From contig JAWKRP010000005.1 of assembly GCA_041389565.1 (NCBI GenBank), positions 248,001 through 312,000 of the forward strand: 64,000 nt of DNA, written 5' to 3'. This document shows positions 1 through 8,565 of this stretch, one piece after another (positions within the stretch are counted from its first letter, which is position 1; every line of letters starts with the position of its first letter). The notes below the pieces were generated by a model that ran no database searches, had not been told where the DNA came from, and saw only the letters and a program-made list of their open reading frames with translations. The translations under genes and the position numbers were made by a program. The stretch comes from JACKEQ01 sp041389565 (GTDB taxonomy: Bacteria; Myxococcota_A; UBA796; GCA-2862545).

Positions 1-1547
1 GCATGGGGGGCATCGGCCGCGAGGTCGGGAGGCGAGGTTCGCGGCATCCGCAGCGGGTGCTCGCCCGTGAGCGCGAGGTACCCGAGCACGCCGACGGCGA
101 AGAGGTCGGACCGCGGAGTGGCCTCGCTCGACCCCGCGAGCTGCTCGGGCCCCATGTAGCCGGGCGTTCCGATGATGGCGCCCGTGCGCGTGAGCTCCTG
201 GCCGTCCCCGTCGACGGTCTCGCCGTCGAAGGTGGTCGGCAGATCGAAGTCGGCGCCGAACCCCTCGCCCTCCGGCGCCTGAGGACCGTCGGAGCTCAGC
301 CCCCCTGGGTTCGGGGATGCCGAGGCCTGCAGGGCCTGACGGAGCTTCGCCACCCCGAAGTCGAGCAGCTTGAGACCCGGTGCGACCGGCGTGAACATGA
401 GGTTCCCGGGCTTGATGTCGCGGTGCACGATCTCGGCGGCATGGGCGGTCGCCAGGGCATCGCAGAGCACCGCGAGCAGGCGCGCGACCACGGGGGGCCC
501 GAACCGGACGTGGCGCGCGAGCACCCGCGACAGGGTCTCGCCCTGGATGAGCTCCTGCACCTGGAAGAACGTGCCGTCCTCCGCGATGTCGACGTGAAGC
601 ATGCGGACGATGGCCGGATGGTCGAGGGAGGCGACCGCCTCGGCTTCCCGCAGGAACCGCCGCAGGAGCGCGACGGGCGCGCCGACGTCGCCGCGCACGA
701 CCTTCACGGCGACGCGCTGGCGGGTCGTCTGGTCGACCCCCTCGTAGACCGCGCCCATCCCGCCGGCACCGATCCGGCCGAGGAGCTCGAAACGACCGCC
801 CAGCACGCGCCCTTCGAGGGTGGGTGCCGCGGGCTCGGGGGCGTGCGCGAGCTTCTCGAGCGCAAGCGCGAGCTCCCGGCTGCGGTCGCGCACCTGCGCC
901 TGGAGCTGGCTGTTCAGCCGGCCCACCTCGGCGGCGTGCTCGCGGATCTCCTGCACCTGCGCGTCGACCCGCTTCTCGAGCTCGGCGTTCCACGACTCGA
1001 GCTGCTCCTGCTGTGCGGAGATGGTGCGCCGCTGCGCGAAGTCCCGCCGGCGGGCCCGGTACAGGAACGCGAGGATGGCCGTACCCGCGATGGTGACGGA
1101 GGGCCCGTTCAGCACGAACGCGCGCAGGATCTCGGGGTCGGGCTGACCGGTGAGCAGCCCGGCGAAGTACGCGACCAGACCGATGGCGTACATCACGACG
1201 CCGGGCGCGGGCTCGATCACGAGGAGCATCGAGACCACGATGGCGTACGCCATGTACGGCGTGACCGTGGGCGCGTTCAGCTGGTCGGCACCCGCGATGG
1301 CGCCTGCGTGCACGAGGTACGTGGCCCCGGCCAGCGGCGCGAACCAGCGCATCGACCGCGCCGGAAGCAGGAACACCGCGAGCACCAGCCCGAACACGGC
1401 CACGGCGGTGATCTCGTGGATGACGGTGATCAGGTCGCGCCACTGCACGATGTGGGCGGGAGCGGCAGCGCGCTCGTCACCCGCGAGCCAGAACGCCCAC
1501 ACGTGCAGCAGGTGCACGAGGAACATGAGCGAGAGCACCACCCGCAT
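1..1547 (-). CDS. Membrane-anchored Hanks-type Ser/Thr protein kinase (3' end off the left edge)
   Basis: Reading the minus strand gives about 170 residues with five or six hydrophobic segments, then a coiled coil rich in E, Q and R, then a kinase domain. Visible kinase motifs are the glycine loop GRIGAGGMGAVYEG, the lysine in RVAVKVV, the catalytic loop HRDIKPGN, LDFGVAK and GTPGYMGPEQ, so all key catalytic residues are present. The C-terminus lies beyond base 1. The ATG at 1547 is the first conventional start, but in-frame codons back to about 1651 still look coding and hold no ATG, GTG or TTG, so the true start is uncertain. It follows the lipoprotein gene ending at 1661 in the same orientation. 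It is probably a membrane-integrated signalling kinase; its ligand and targets cannot be told. Confidence 0.85.
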   Translation of the reverse strand, partial: MRVVLSLMFLVHLLHVWAFWLAGDERAAAPAHIVQWRDLITVIHEITAVAVFGLVLAVFLLPARSMRWFAPLAGATYLVHAGAIAGADQLNAPTVTPYMAYAIVVSMLLVIEPAPGVVMYAIGLVAYFAGLLTGQPDPEILRAFVLNGPSVTIAGTAILAFLYRARRRDFAQRRTISAQQEQLESWNAELEKRVDAQVQEIREHAAEVGRLNSQLQAQVRDRSRELALALEKLAHAPEPAAPTLEGRVLGGRFELLGRIGAGGMGAVYEGVDQTTRQRVAVKVVRGDVGAPVALLRRFLREAEAVASLDHPAIVRMLHVDIAEDGTFFQVQELIQGETLSRVLARHVRFGPPVVARLLAVLCDALATAHAAEIVHRDIKPGNLMFTPVAPGLKLLDFGVAKLRQALQASASPNPGGLSSDGPQAPEGEGFGADFDLPTTFDGETVDGDGQELTRTGAIIGTPGYMGPEQLAGSSEATPRSDLFAVGVLGYLALTGEHPLRMPRTSPPDLAADAPH

Positions 1548-1660
1548 GCGCGCCTGGTTCGCCTCGCCGCACTCCTCGGCGAACGCGGCCTCGGCGTCGG
1601 CCTCGAAGGCGGGCCCGCGGGAGAGCCATCCCCACAGCGCTCGCCAGGTGGAGGACGCCG

Positions 1661-2116
1661 CTACCTCCCCTTCCCGATCAGCTTCTTGCCGCCGATCGAC
1701 ACGCCCTTCTTCACGTCGACCTCGACCCCCTTCGAGCCGCCGACGCGCACGCCCTGCGTCTCGGAGTCCTGCCCGACCACCACGCCGTTCTCGCCGCCGA
1801 CGCGCACGCCCTGGGTCTCCCCGTCGTCGCCCGCGAGCACACCGTACTCGCCGCCGATGCGCACGCCGTCCACCTCGGCCTGATCGCCGATCAGCACGCC
1901 GTTCCCGCCTCCGACGCGCACGCCGCGGTTGTCGTGGGCCTCCGCGGCCCCACCGCCGGACGCGCTCGACGCGGACGGGCCCCCAGACCCCATGGCCTCG
2001 GAGGGCTCCGCGCCCGCGGACGCTTCGGGGGGCGCGCTCCGCGTTGCGCCCTGGAACACGTCGCATCCGGCGGATCCGAGCAGCACCGCGACGACGAACG
2101 AGACACGCACGACCAT
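1661..2116 (-). CDS. Repeat-containing lipoprotein (GVRVGG repeats)
   Basis: This 151-residue protein starts at the ATG at 2116, which has GGAGG four bases upstream; the same frame is open further up but less convincing. It has a lipoprotein signal ending LLGSAGC, then a Ser/Gly/Ala/Pro-rich tether, then about four copies of a roughly 19-residue unit of the form GVRVGGxNGVxxGDxxE, with a Lys/Gly-rich C-terminus. Regularly spaced V-x-V-G-G pairs suggest a small beta-solenoid, which is inference. The family is not recognised. It sits between a CsgG/FlgO-like protein gene and a transmembrane kinase gene, all on the minus strand, so a role in envelope structure or sensing is possible. Confidence 0.75.
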   Translation of the reverse strand: MVVRVSFVVAVLLGSAGCDVFQGATRSAPPEASAGAEPSEAMGSGGPSASSASGGGAAEAHDNRGVRVGGGNGVLIGDQAEVDGVRIGGEYGVLAGDDGETQGVRVGGENGVVVGQDSETQGVRVGGSKGVEVDVKKGVSIGGKKLIGKGR

Positions 2117-2174
2117 GGGACCTCCGATCCCGAAGATACCCGCTGCACGCACCCGTCTCAACCGATGCGAGCGG

Positions 2175-4070
2175 TCAGCGGACGGTCGCGCATCCCCGGC
2201 GCACCAGCCGCATCCCGAGCCCCACGACGATGGGGCGGTACACGTCCTCCGTGCCAGCGTACGCGGTGCGGTAGCTCTCGGTCTGCTTCCCGAGGTCGGC
2301 GAGCGCCTGGGTGCACCCCTCGGGAGCCGGGGTGACGGCGCGCTTCGGCATCGTGTCGGCCCACGCGAGGGCCTCCGCGAGCGTGGCGAGCTCGGCCTTC
2401 TGGCCGACCACGCACCCCGCGAGGCGAAGCGAGGTCGCGCCGAGCCCGGCTTCGATGAACACCCACGGGTCGGAGGCGCGTCGGGTGTCGCCCGTGAGGG
2501 TCTCGAACGCGTGCTTGTTGGACTTGATCAGGCTCTCGCAGGCCGGCGCGGCCACCGCCAGCACGGAGGCGTCTCCGGCCAGTGCGGCCTTCGCGATCTT
2601 GCGCACCTCGCCCTCCGTGAGCCCGTCGAGCACGACGTTCTGGACGGCGGCCCGCTCGGCGATCTGCGCGACCTTGGAGACATCGTTGCGCAGCGCGTAG
2701 GTGTCGTCGTGCCCGATGTCCATGTCCATCAGGATCTGCGAGCGCTGCTGGACGCGTGCGCTCATCCCCTCCTTCGCGGCCATGGCCTGGAGCACCATCA
2801 CCTCCACCTCGGTCCACATGGGCCGCTGGGAGTTGTCGTACATCGTGTCGTCGGCGAACCCGAGCCGGCGGGACATCGCGAGGACCTCCTCGAGCGCCGC
2901 GAGCCGCGCGCCCGGATCCGTCCCCGCGCACGCGACGGACAGGTTCACCAGGCTCCGCCCGAGCTCGGGGGCGCGATCGATGCCGTCGGTGATGCCGACG
3001 ACGAGGTTCGCGGCCCGGGAGACGGCGGGCGCACGCTCGATCCAGGCCTCGAAGCCGTACTCTGAGCGGGGCGTGCTCACCGCGCCGTGGTCCCAGATCT
3101 CCGGGCGCTTCTCGTACAGCCCGAGGTCGTAGGCGGCCCAGTGCCGGTGGTTGTGGGCGCTCGGGCCCGGCATCTCGGTGAGCTTGCCCTTGTGGCGCTC
3201 GAGGTAGTGCTTCATCTCCTCGACCACCTGGCACTTCCGCCCTTCCTTCTCGAGCAGCGCCCACCGCACCGCGATCTGCCCGAGCACCTTCGGATCCGTG
3301 GTGCGACCCGTGAGCTTCATCTCGTCCGGGCTCTTCGCCAGGGCATCGAGCACCAGCTGCGTCGCGGCATCGACCCGGGTGGCCTTGCGCTCCGCTTCGA
3401 GGCTCTCGAGCGCGGTGCGAACGTCGGCGAGGCGCTGGAGTGGGAGCTCGAACGCCGGATCGCGCTGCGCGGCCTCCTCGAAGCGCTTCTTGGCGTCGGC
3501 GTACCGGCCGTCGAACTCGGCCTGCAGACCGGCGGCGTAGGTGGTGAGCGCCTCGAAGTCCTCAGTGGCGGCGTCGGCGATGATCTTGCGCCGCGCGGTC
3601 GCTGACAGGGCGACCTGGAGGGCCTCCAGGAGGTCTTCCACGAGGGTCTTCTCGACGGTGACGAAGTCGTCGACCTTCCCGCTCGCGTCGACCGCGGCGA
3701 CGATCTTGCCGGAGCCCACGTCGACGGCCCGGGTGTCCATGAGGAAGGTGCCCCCCACCACCGACCAGGAGCCCACGATGACCCACTCGGCGCCGACACC
3801 GTTGCCGAGCTTCACGGCGGTCTTGGGGTCGAGGAAGCCGGTGTCGCCGAGCTCGATCTCCTTGATCAGCGCATCGAGCCGCGCCCGCTCGACCAGCTCC
3901 AGATCGTCGACGCGCGACAGATCGGAGATCAGCATCCCCGCGAGCGCGCGCCCGAGGCCCTCGTGCTGATCGCTCTTCGCGGCGGCGTCGAGCGGGAGGA
4001 CCGCGACCGACCGGGCCCCCCAGGCAGGGAGCGCCACGAGCACGGCGAACAGCAGGAACCACGGGCGCAT
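2175..4070 (-). CDS. Secreted protein with CsgG/FlgO-like N-terminal domain
   Basis: This 631-residue protein begins at the ATG at 4070 after GGAGG. A signal peptide (MRPWFLLFAVLVALPAWG) leads into SVAVLPLDAAAKSDQ, a Gly/Leu-rich helix (LGRALAGMLISDLS), LELVERARLDAL and GAEWVIVGSW. These are the hallmarks of the CsgG/FlgO/TolB-N-like fold found in outer-membrane lipoproteins and penicillin-binding-protein activators. After about residue 190 comes a helical TPR-like stretch with no recognised domain. No lipobox cysteine follows the signal, so the product is probably periplasmic. The frame stays open far upstream, but that stretch is antisense to the lipoprotein gene beginning at 4140, so the longer version is not real. 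Confidence 0.8.
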   Translation of the reverse strand: MRPWFLLFAVLVALPAWGARSVAVLPLDAAAKSDQHEGLGRALAGMLISDLSRVDDLELVERARLDALIKEIELGDTGFLDPKTAVKLGNGVGAEWVIVGSWSVVGGTFLMDTRAVDVGSGKIVAAVDASGKVDDFVTVEKTLVEDLLEALQVALSATARRKIIADAATEDFEALTTYAAGLQAEFDGRYADAKKRFEEAAQRDPAFELPLQRLADVRTALESLEAERKATRVDAATQLVLDALAKSPDEMKLTGRTTDPKVLGQIAVRWALLEKEGRKCQVVEEMKHYLERHKGKLTEMPGPSAHNHRHWAAYDLGLYEKRPEIWDHGAVSTPRSEYGFEAWIERAPAVSRAANLVVGITDGIDRAPELGRSLVNLSVACAGTDPGARLAALEEVLAMSRRLGFADDTMYDNSQRPMWTEVEVMVLQAMAAKEGMSARVQQRSQILMDMDIGHDDTYALRNDVSKVAQIAERAAVQNVVLDGLTEGEVRKIAKAALAGDASVLAVAAPACESLIKSNKHAFETLTGDTRRASDPWVFIEAGLGATSLRLAGCVVGQKAELATLAEALAWADTMPKRAVTPAPEGCTQALADLGKQTESYRTAYAGTEDVYRPIVVGLGMRLVRRGCATVR

Positions 4071-4139
4071 CGGACCTCCAGACGGCCCACCTCTATCCGG
4101 CTTGATACACAGCGGCGGCCACAGCACCGGAAGACCCTC

Positions 4140-5210
4140 GTGACCCGTCCCCTCGTCCTCGCCCTGCTGCTGACCACCTCGGGCTGCGTCCGGAAGACCG
4201 TCGACCGCTTCACCACCCAGCACGTCGTCCCCACGGCCCTGCGCACCGGGGACGTCGATCGCACGTGCAAGATCGGCGAGGCGCTCGGGCACCCGCTCGC
4301 GGCGGTCACGAAGCCCGAGAAGCCCGCCGATCAGGCCCTGATCATCGCGGATGCGGTGGCGGGCATCTGCGATCAGGCCCGCGCCGCGGAGGCCCAGGTC
4401 GAGAGCGTGGTCGTGCGGACGACCGTTCCCGCAGGCCCGGGGCGCGTCGCGGCCGTGAAGGACGCCCAGGCCCGCGAGCAGCGGTTCCGCCAGCGCACCG
4501 CCCTGCGGTTCGGGTCGGCGTGGGACCGCACGAACCGGGAGTTCGGCGAGCTCGGGACGACGGCCGGCTCGTGCCCGAAGGTGCGCTCGAGGGACGAGCT
4601 GACCCTGCTCGTGGGTCTGGTGTCCGGAACGGTGGCCATGCTGAACGACAAAGCCAGCGGCGGGCACAACGGAGTGCCGCTCGACACGCTGTCCCGCGTG
4701 GGCCGGGTGGCGCCGTGCCTCGACGACGCGACGTGGTGGCACGTGCCCAGCGCGCTCGAGGCGTCGGCCTGGATCGTGGTGCCGGGCTCCGGTCCAGAGG
4801 GCGTGGACCCGTGGGAGAAGCTGAAGACGGCGGCCGAGCAGGGCGGAGCGTCGGGAGTGCGCATCGGGTGGGCGCTGTACGCGGAGGTCGCCGGCAATGC
4901 GGGCGAAGAGGCCCGCGTGCGCGAGGCGATCGAGGGGTTCGCCCGCTCCGAGCGCGACGTGGTCCGCGATCCCGACCACGCGATGCTCGACGCCTACGCC
5001 CGCGACATCACGCTCCACCAGTCCGACCTGATCTGGGCGGCCGAGCGTGGGCATCGCACGCTCGACTTCGGTACGCTGCCCGTCGACGCATCCGCACCGG
5101 AACCCGTGATCGACGACCCCTTCGCCGAAGACCCGTTCGGCGCCCAGCCTGCAGAACCCCAAGAGGGTGAGGCGCCCGAAGCGCCCGCGCCCACCGAGGC
5201 TCCCGAATGA
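4140..5210 (+). CDS. Putative TatT-like lipoprotein of a TRAP-type transporter
   Basis: It begins at GTG 4140 and gives 356 residues with lipoprotein signal LLLTTSGC. The body is alpha-helical without enzymatic motifs, and overall size and helical pattern fit the TRAP-associated TatT lipoproteins. The C-terminus is low-complexity and acidic/Pro-rich, containing DDPFAEDPFG and ending APTEAPE. Its stop overlaps the start of the solute-binding protein gene (ATGA at 5207-5210), so the two are translationally coupled, as expected for a TatT-TatP pair. A DPFAD-type low-complexity stretch also occurs in the fused TRAP permease encoded at 9195-11306, which supports the assignment. The helical assignment is by eye; a generic TPR lipoprotein is the alternative. 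Confidence 0.6.
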   Translation: MTRPLVLALLLTTSGCVRKTVDRFTTQHVVPTALRTGDVDRTCKIGEALGHPLAAVTKPEKPADQALIIADAVAGICDQARAAEAQVESVVVRTTVPAGPGRVAAVKDAQAREQRFRQRTALRFGSAWDRTNREFGELGTTAGSCPKVRSRDELTLLVGLVSGTVAMLNDKASGGHNGVPLDTLSRVGRVAPCLDDATWWHVPSALEASAWIVVPGSGPEGVDPWEKLKTAAEQGGASGVRIGWALYAEVAGNAGEEARVREAIEGFARSERDVVRDPDHAMLDAYARDITLHQSDLIWAAERGHRTLDFGTLPVDASAPEPVIDDPFAEDPFGAQPAEPQEGEAPEAPAPTEAPE

Positions 5211-6202
5211 AGACCCTGCTGAAGACCTGTGTCACCGGCCTGCTCGCCCTCACCGCGCTCCCCGCGTCGGCCGCGACGATCTGCACGTACGACCCCGCCG
5301 GGAAGTCAGGCGAGTACTACAAGCTGATGTCCGACTTCGCGCTCGAGGCGTCCGCCTGGGGCGAGACCATCGAGATCAAGGCGTACACGGACGAAGAGAC
5401 CGCCAGCAAGGACTACGAGGCCGGGACCTGCGACGGCGTGGTCGCCACGGGCGTGCGCCTGCAGCGCTTCAACCGGTTCCCGTCCACGCTCGAGGCGATG
5501 GGCGCCCTCCCCGACTACGCGCTGCTCGGGCAGCTCGTGAACACGCTCGCCACGTCCGACGGGGCCTCGGCGAAGCTCGTGAAGGACGGCAACGAGACCG
5601 TGGGCTTCATCTCGGTGGGTGCGGCGTACCTGTTCGTTCGCGACCGCTCGGTCGACAGCGTGCCGGAGCTCGCCGGCAAGCGCATCGCGACGATGGACTA
5701 CGACAAGGCCGCGCCCGCGATGGTGGAGCGGGTGGGCGCCATCATGGTCGCCGCAGACCTCGGCACGATCGGCCCGAAGTTCAACAACGGCGCCGTCGAC
5801 GCCTGCTACGTGAGCGCGCCCGCGTACGAGCCCTTCGAGCTGCACCGGGGCATCGGCGACAAGGGCGGCATCCTCCGGTCGCCCCTGGCGCAGGCCACGC
5901 TCCAGGTGATGGTGCGGCAGAGCAAGTTCAAGGAGGGCTTCGGCAAGAAGGCGCGCACGTGGTTCGCCGGGAAGTTCGAAGACACGGTGGCCATCGCGCA
6001 GAAGGCCGAAGCGGCCATCCCCGCGAAGTACTGGGTCGACATCCCGGCGTCGGAGGCCGACGGCTGGGCGCAGATGTTCCGCGAGGTCCGCATCAAGCTG
6101 CGCGACGAGGGCTCCTACGACGGCCAGATGCTCAAGGTGATGCGCCAGCTGCGGTGCAAGGCCGACAGCGCGCGGGCGGAGTGCGCCGAGAACAAGGAGT
6201 AG
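5207..6202 (+). CDS. Putative TRAP-type periplasmic solute-binding protein
   Basis: This 331-residue protein has a cleavable signal peptide (MKTLLKTCVTGLLALTALPASAA), then ICTYDPAGKSGEYYKLM, a Tyr/Asp/Lys-rich strand (IEIKAYTDEETASKDYEAG) and CDGVVATGVRLQRFN. This layout is that of the putative solute-binding protein family that accompanies TRAP permeases. A second lobe includes LAGKRIATMDYDKAAPAMVERVG. Cysteines after the signal may form disulfides. It overlaps the upstream lipoprotein gene by 4 nt. It should capture a small solute in the periplasm and pass it to the permease, which is probably the fused QM protein encoded 3 kb downstream. The ligand cannot be predicted. Confidence 0.7.
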   Translation: MKTLLKTCVTGLLALTALPASAATICTYDPAGKSGEYYKLMSDFALEASAWGETIEIKAYTDEETASKDYEAGTCDGVVATGVRLQRFNRFPSTLEAMGALPDYALLGQLVNTLATSDGASAKLVKDGNETVGFISVGAAYLFVRDRSVDSVPELAGKRIATMDYDKAAPAMVERVGAIMVAADLGTIGPKFNNGAVDACYVSAPAYEPFELHRGIGDKGGILRSPLAQATLQVMVRQSKFKEGFGKKARTWFAGKFEDTVAIAQKAEAAIPAKYWVDIPASEADGWAQMFREVRIKLRDEGSYDGQMLKVMRQLRCKADSARAECAENKE

Positions 6203-6226
6203 CCGCGAACCGGCTATGATCCCGCC

Positions 6227-7015
6227 GTGATCACGCGCGCTCCCCGGCATCCCGCGCTCCGCGGCGTCGTGTCGCTGCTGTGGGCCGGGCGGTCTGCGGG
6301 CGGCTCCGCGTCGCACGACCTCCTGATCCCCACCGGCGGTGCGCATCTCTCGTTCCGTCCGTGCGGAACGCCCATCCGGATCGGACGCGACAGCGCCCAG
6401 GTGGAGCGGAGCGGCGTGCTGGGCGGGCCGCGCTCGGTGGCGCACGTCCACGACGCCGTGCCGGCGCGGTCGGTGGGCGTCATGCTCTGCGTCGGCGCGC
6501 TCCCCCGCCTGTTCCAGGTGCCCGCGCGCGAGCTGGCCGAGCAGCACATCGGCCTCGATGCGCTGTGGGACCGCGACGCGGCGCGCCTGAACGAGCAGCT
6601 GGCGGAGTCCGACGACACCCGGGCCCTCGACCGGGTGGAAGCGATGCTCGTCTCCCGCCTCCGACCTTCACCCCGTCCACCCGGCCTGGTCGAGGCCCTC
6701 GAGGCCCTGGCGGCGGGCGCGCGGGTCGACGAGGTGGCCCGCGCGATCGGGCGCACACCCCGCACGCTGGGGCTGTGGTTCGACCACTCCGTCGGGCTCC
6801 GTCCCCGACGCTGGGGCATGCTCCACCGGCTCCGTCACGCACTGGCGCTCGCCCGGACCGAGCCAGACGGGTCGGTCGTCGCCCATGGCGCGGGATACTT
6901 CGACCACGCGCACCTGTGCCGCGATCTGCGCGAGCTCGTGGGCGAGTCGCTCACGACCCTGCGCGACCACCGACCGGGCGAGCCGAACCACATCCCGCTA
7001 CACCTCGGTCCCTGA
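6227..7015 (+). CDS. AraC-family transcriptional regulator
   Basis: The gene starts with GTG at 6227, 24 bases after the solute-binding protein gene, and encodes 262 residues. The N-terminal half has the AraC-type shape (HPALRGVVSLLWAG, then LLIPTGGAHLSFRPCG). The C-terminal half carries two helix-turn-helix units: ARAIGRTPRTLGLWFDHSVG followed by PRRWGMLHRLRHALALA, and later GAGYFDHAHLCRDLRELVG, the canonical second-HTH signature with YFDHAHLCRD in place of the usual FxDxSHFxR. It may regulate the adjacent VOC gene or the TRAP genes. The family assignment is confident; the target is unknown. Confidence 0.88.
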   Translation: MITRAPRHPALRGVVSLLWAGRSAGGSASHDLLIPTGGAHLSFRPCGTPIRIGRDSAQVERSGVLGGPRSVAHVHDAVPARSVGVMLCVGALPRLFQVPARELAEQHIGLDALWDRDAARLNEQLAESDDTRALDRVEAMLVSRLRPSPRPPGLVEALEALAAGARVDEVARAIGRTPRTLGLWFDHSVGLRPRRWGMLHRLRHALALARTEPDGSVVAHGAGYFDHAHLCRDLRELVGESLTTLRDHRPGEPNHIPLHLGP

Positions 7016-7092
7016 GGCCTCGCGACCCCGCTTCCGATTCGTCCAGGCGAGCCGTCCCGGGGCCGGGCTACGAGGCACCACCAGGAGGAACC

Positions 7093-7530
7093 ATGGCGAT
7101 CCACGAGTGCTTTCCCTACCTGCGCGTCCGCGACGCGCACGCTGCGCTGGCCTTCTACACCGAGGTGTTCGAGGCCACCGAGCGATTCCGCCTCGTCGAT
7201 CCGGGCGACGGTCGCATCGGGCACGCCGAGCTGCAGCTCGGTCCGGGCATGGTGCTCATGCTGTCGGCCGAGTACCCCGAGATGGGCATCCACGCGCCCA
7301 CCGGCGACACCGGCATGGCCATCCACCTGCACGTCGACGACTGCGACGCGCTGATCGCCCGTGCGGCCGCGGCCGGGGCGACCGTCACGATGCCGCCGAA
7401 GGACCAGTTCCACGGCGAGCGCAGCGGGAAGTTCCGCGACCCCTTCGGTCACGAGTGGTACGTCGGTCACTCCATCGAAGAGGGCGTCTCCCCCGAAGAG
7501 ATGCAGCGTCGCTGGGACGCGATGGCCTGA
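7093..7530 (+). CDS. VOC/glyoxalase superfamily protein
   Basis: A 145-residue protein with a strong AGGAGG eight bases before the ATG. It has two betaalphabetabetabeta modules typical of the PhnB/glyoxalase group: PYLRVRDAHAALAFYTEVF, GMVLMLSAE, then AIHLHVDDCDALIARAAAAG, and FRDPFGHEWYVGHSIE near the end. Candidate metal ligands are H5, the glutamate of GHAELQLG and the Asp/His of DPFGHEW. The family includes isomerases, resistance proteins and PhnB-like proteins of unknown function, and the substrate cannot be assigned. The regulator gene just upstream is in the same orientation and may control it. Confidence 0.85.
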   Translation: MAIHECFPYLRVRDAHAALAFYTEVFEATERFRLVDPGDGRIGHAELQLGPGMVLMLSAEYPEMGIHAPTGDTGMAIHLHVDDCDALIARAAAAGATVTMPPKDQFHGERSGKFRDPFGHEWYVGHSIEEGVSPEEMQRRWDAMA

Positions 7531-7537
7531 CGCGGCG

Positions 7538-8491
7538 TCACCGGCTCACGGTGTAGTCGCCGCCGCGCCAGTCGCGGGCCGGCCGCCCGAGGGGCCAGGC
7601 GCTGACGAGGTTTCCGCGGTTCGGCTGCGCGACGTACAGCGTGTGGTCGTCCCAGGCGCCCACGCCAGACCCGAAGGCCGCGCCGTGGACGTGGTCGACG
7701 GGCTGGAAGGTCGCGAGCGTCTCGACCTCGCCGTCCGGTGAGATGCGGTACACGGCCGACCCCTCGTACGCCGTGACGTAGAGGTCGCCGCACGCATCCA
7801 CGACGAGCACGTCGTGGAACGTGCCCTCGGTCGTCGCGAACGGCACACCCTCCGCGGGCTCACCGTCGGAGTCGAGGTCGAACGCCCAGATCGTGCCCTG
7901 CTCGTTGCGGGTGCCGACGTAGAGGCGGTCGCCCGCAGGGCTGAAGTCGGAGATGCGGGGCAGGACGTCCGCCGGCAGCACGAAGCTGGCGTCGACCTCC
8001 CCGGTGTCGGGGTCGATCCGGTAGATCGTGTCTGGCTCGGCGGTCGCCCAGATCCGCCCGTCCGGGCCCTTCACGATGCCGTACGCGCGCAGGCCGGTCG
8101 CCAGGATCTCGACGCCGCCCTCGGGCTGGACGCGGAGCACGTTCTCGGTGCGGAGGTGCTCGGACACCACGAGGCTGCCGTCATCCAGGAACACCATGCC
8201 GCCGAAGGCGGTGATCTCGGGCACCCACAGGGCTGCATCGTGCGGCCCGGTGGACCGGATCAGCGACGTGGTGTCCCAGCCGACGAGCGTGTCGCCCGCG
8301 ATCGCCAGGCTCCGGTTCGCTCGCGGGGCCGGCAGCGGCTCGCCGAGCTCGAACGGGGGCAGCGGCGCGGAGCAGTCGACCACCGGGGGCCCGGGCAGGT
8401 CGGTGTCGACGGGGGCATCCGTGTCGGTGTCGGGCGGGTCGGGCACCTCGGGACGGCAGCCGAGCAGGAGGAGGGTGGCGATCGACAGCAC
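7538..8491 (-). CDS. Lipoprotein with NHL/SMP-30-like beta-propeller
   Basis: About 317 residues from GTG 8491, which has GGAG six bases upstream; an ATG at 8524 in the same frame is the alternative. The lipoprotein signal ends LLLLGC and is followed by a DTDTDAPVDTD linker, a style shared with the PKD lipoprotein at 58.4 kb. The rest has propeller-like repeats such as GIVKGPDGRIWAT, TIYRIDPDTGEVD, DRLYVGTRNEQGTIWAFDLD and AVYRISPDGEVETLATF, each a strand turn of the form D/P-x-G. It resembles SMP-30/gluconolactonase-type surface lipoproteins, but no metal-binding or catalytic set is evident, so a structural or ligand-binding role is as likely as enzymatic activity. It converges with the VOC gene and diverges from the GNAT gene. 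Confidence 0.8.
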   Translation of the reverse strand: MLSIATLLLLGCRPEVPDPPDTDTDAPVDTDLPGPPVVDCSAPLPPFELGEPLPAPRANRSLAIAGDTLVGWDTTSLIRSTGPHDAALWVPEITAFGGMVFLDDGSLVVSEHLRTENVLRVQPEGGVEILATGLRAYGIVKGPDGRIWATAEPDTIYRIDPDTGEVDASFVLPADVLPRISDFSPAGDRLYVGTRNEQGTIWAFDLDSDGEPAEGVPFATTEGTFHDVLVVDACGDLYVTAYEGSAVYRISPDGEVETLATFQPVDHVHGAAFGSGVGAWDDHTLYVAQPNRGNLVSAWPLGRPARDWRGGDYTVSR

Positions 8492-8565
8492 GTGCGCTCC
8501 GCGGGCGTTCGGTGGGTCGCCCATCCGTCCAGGATACGTGGAGCGGCACCGACTCGGGGCCCTCC

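Noticed and set aside
3..1883. A 626-codon open frame on the plus strand
   Set aside because: It is the antisense shadow of the kinase and repeat lipoprotein; it has no recognisable motifs, while the minus frame shows a full kinase.
2175..5162. A 995-codon minus-strand frame continuing upstream of the CsgG-like gene
   Set aside because: Beyond 4070 it runs antisense to the lipoprotein gene starting at 4140; ATG 4070 has a good ribosome site and signal peptide.
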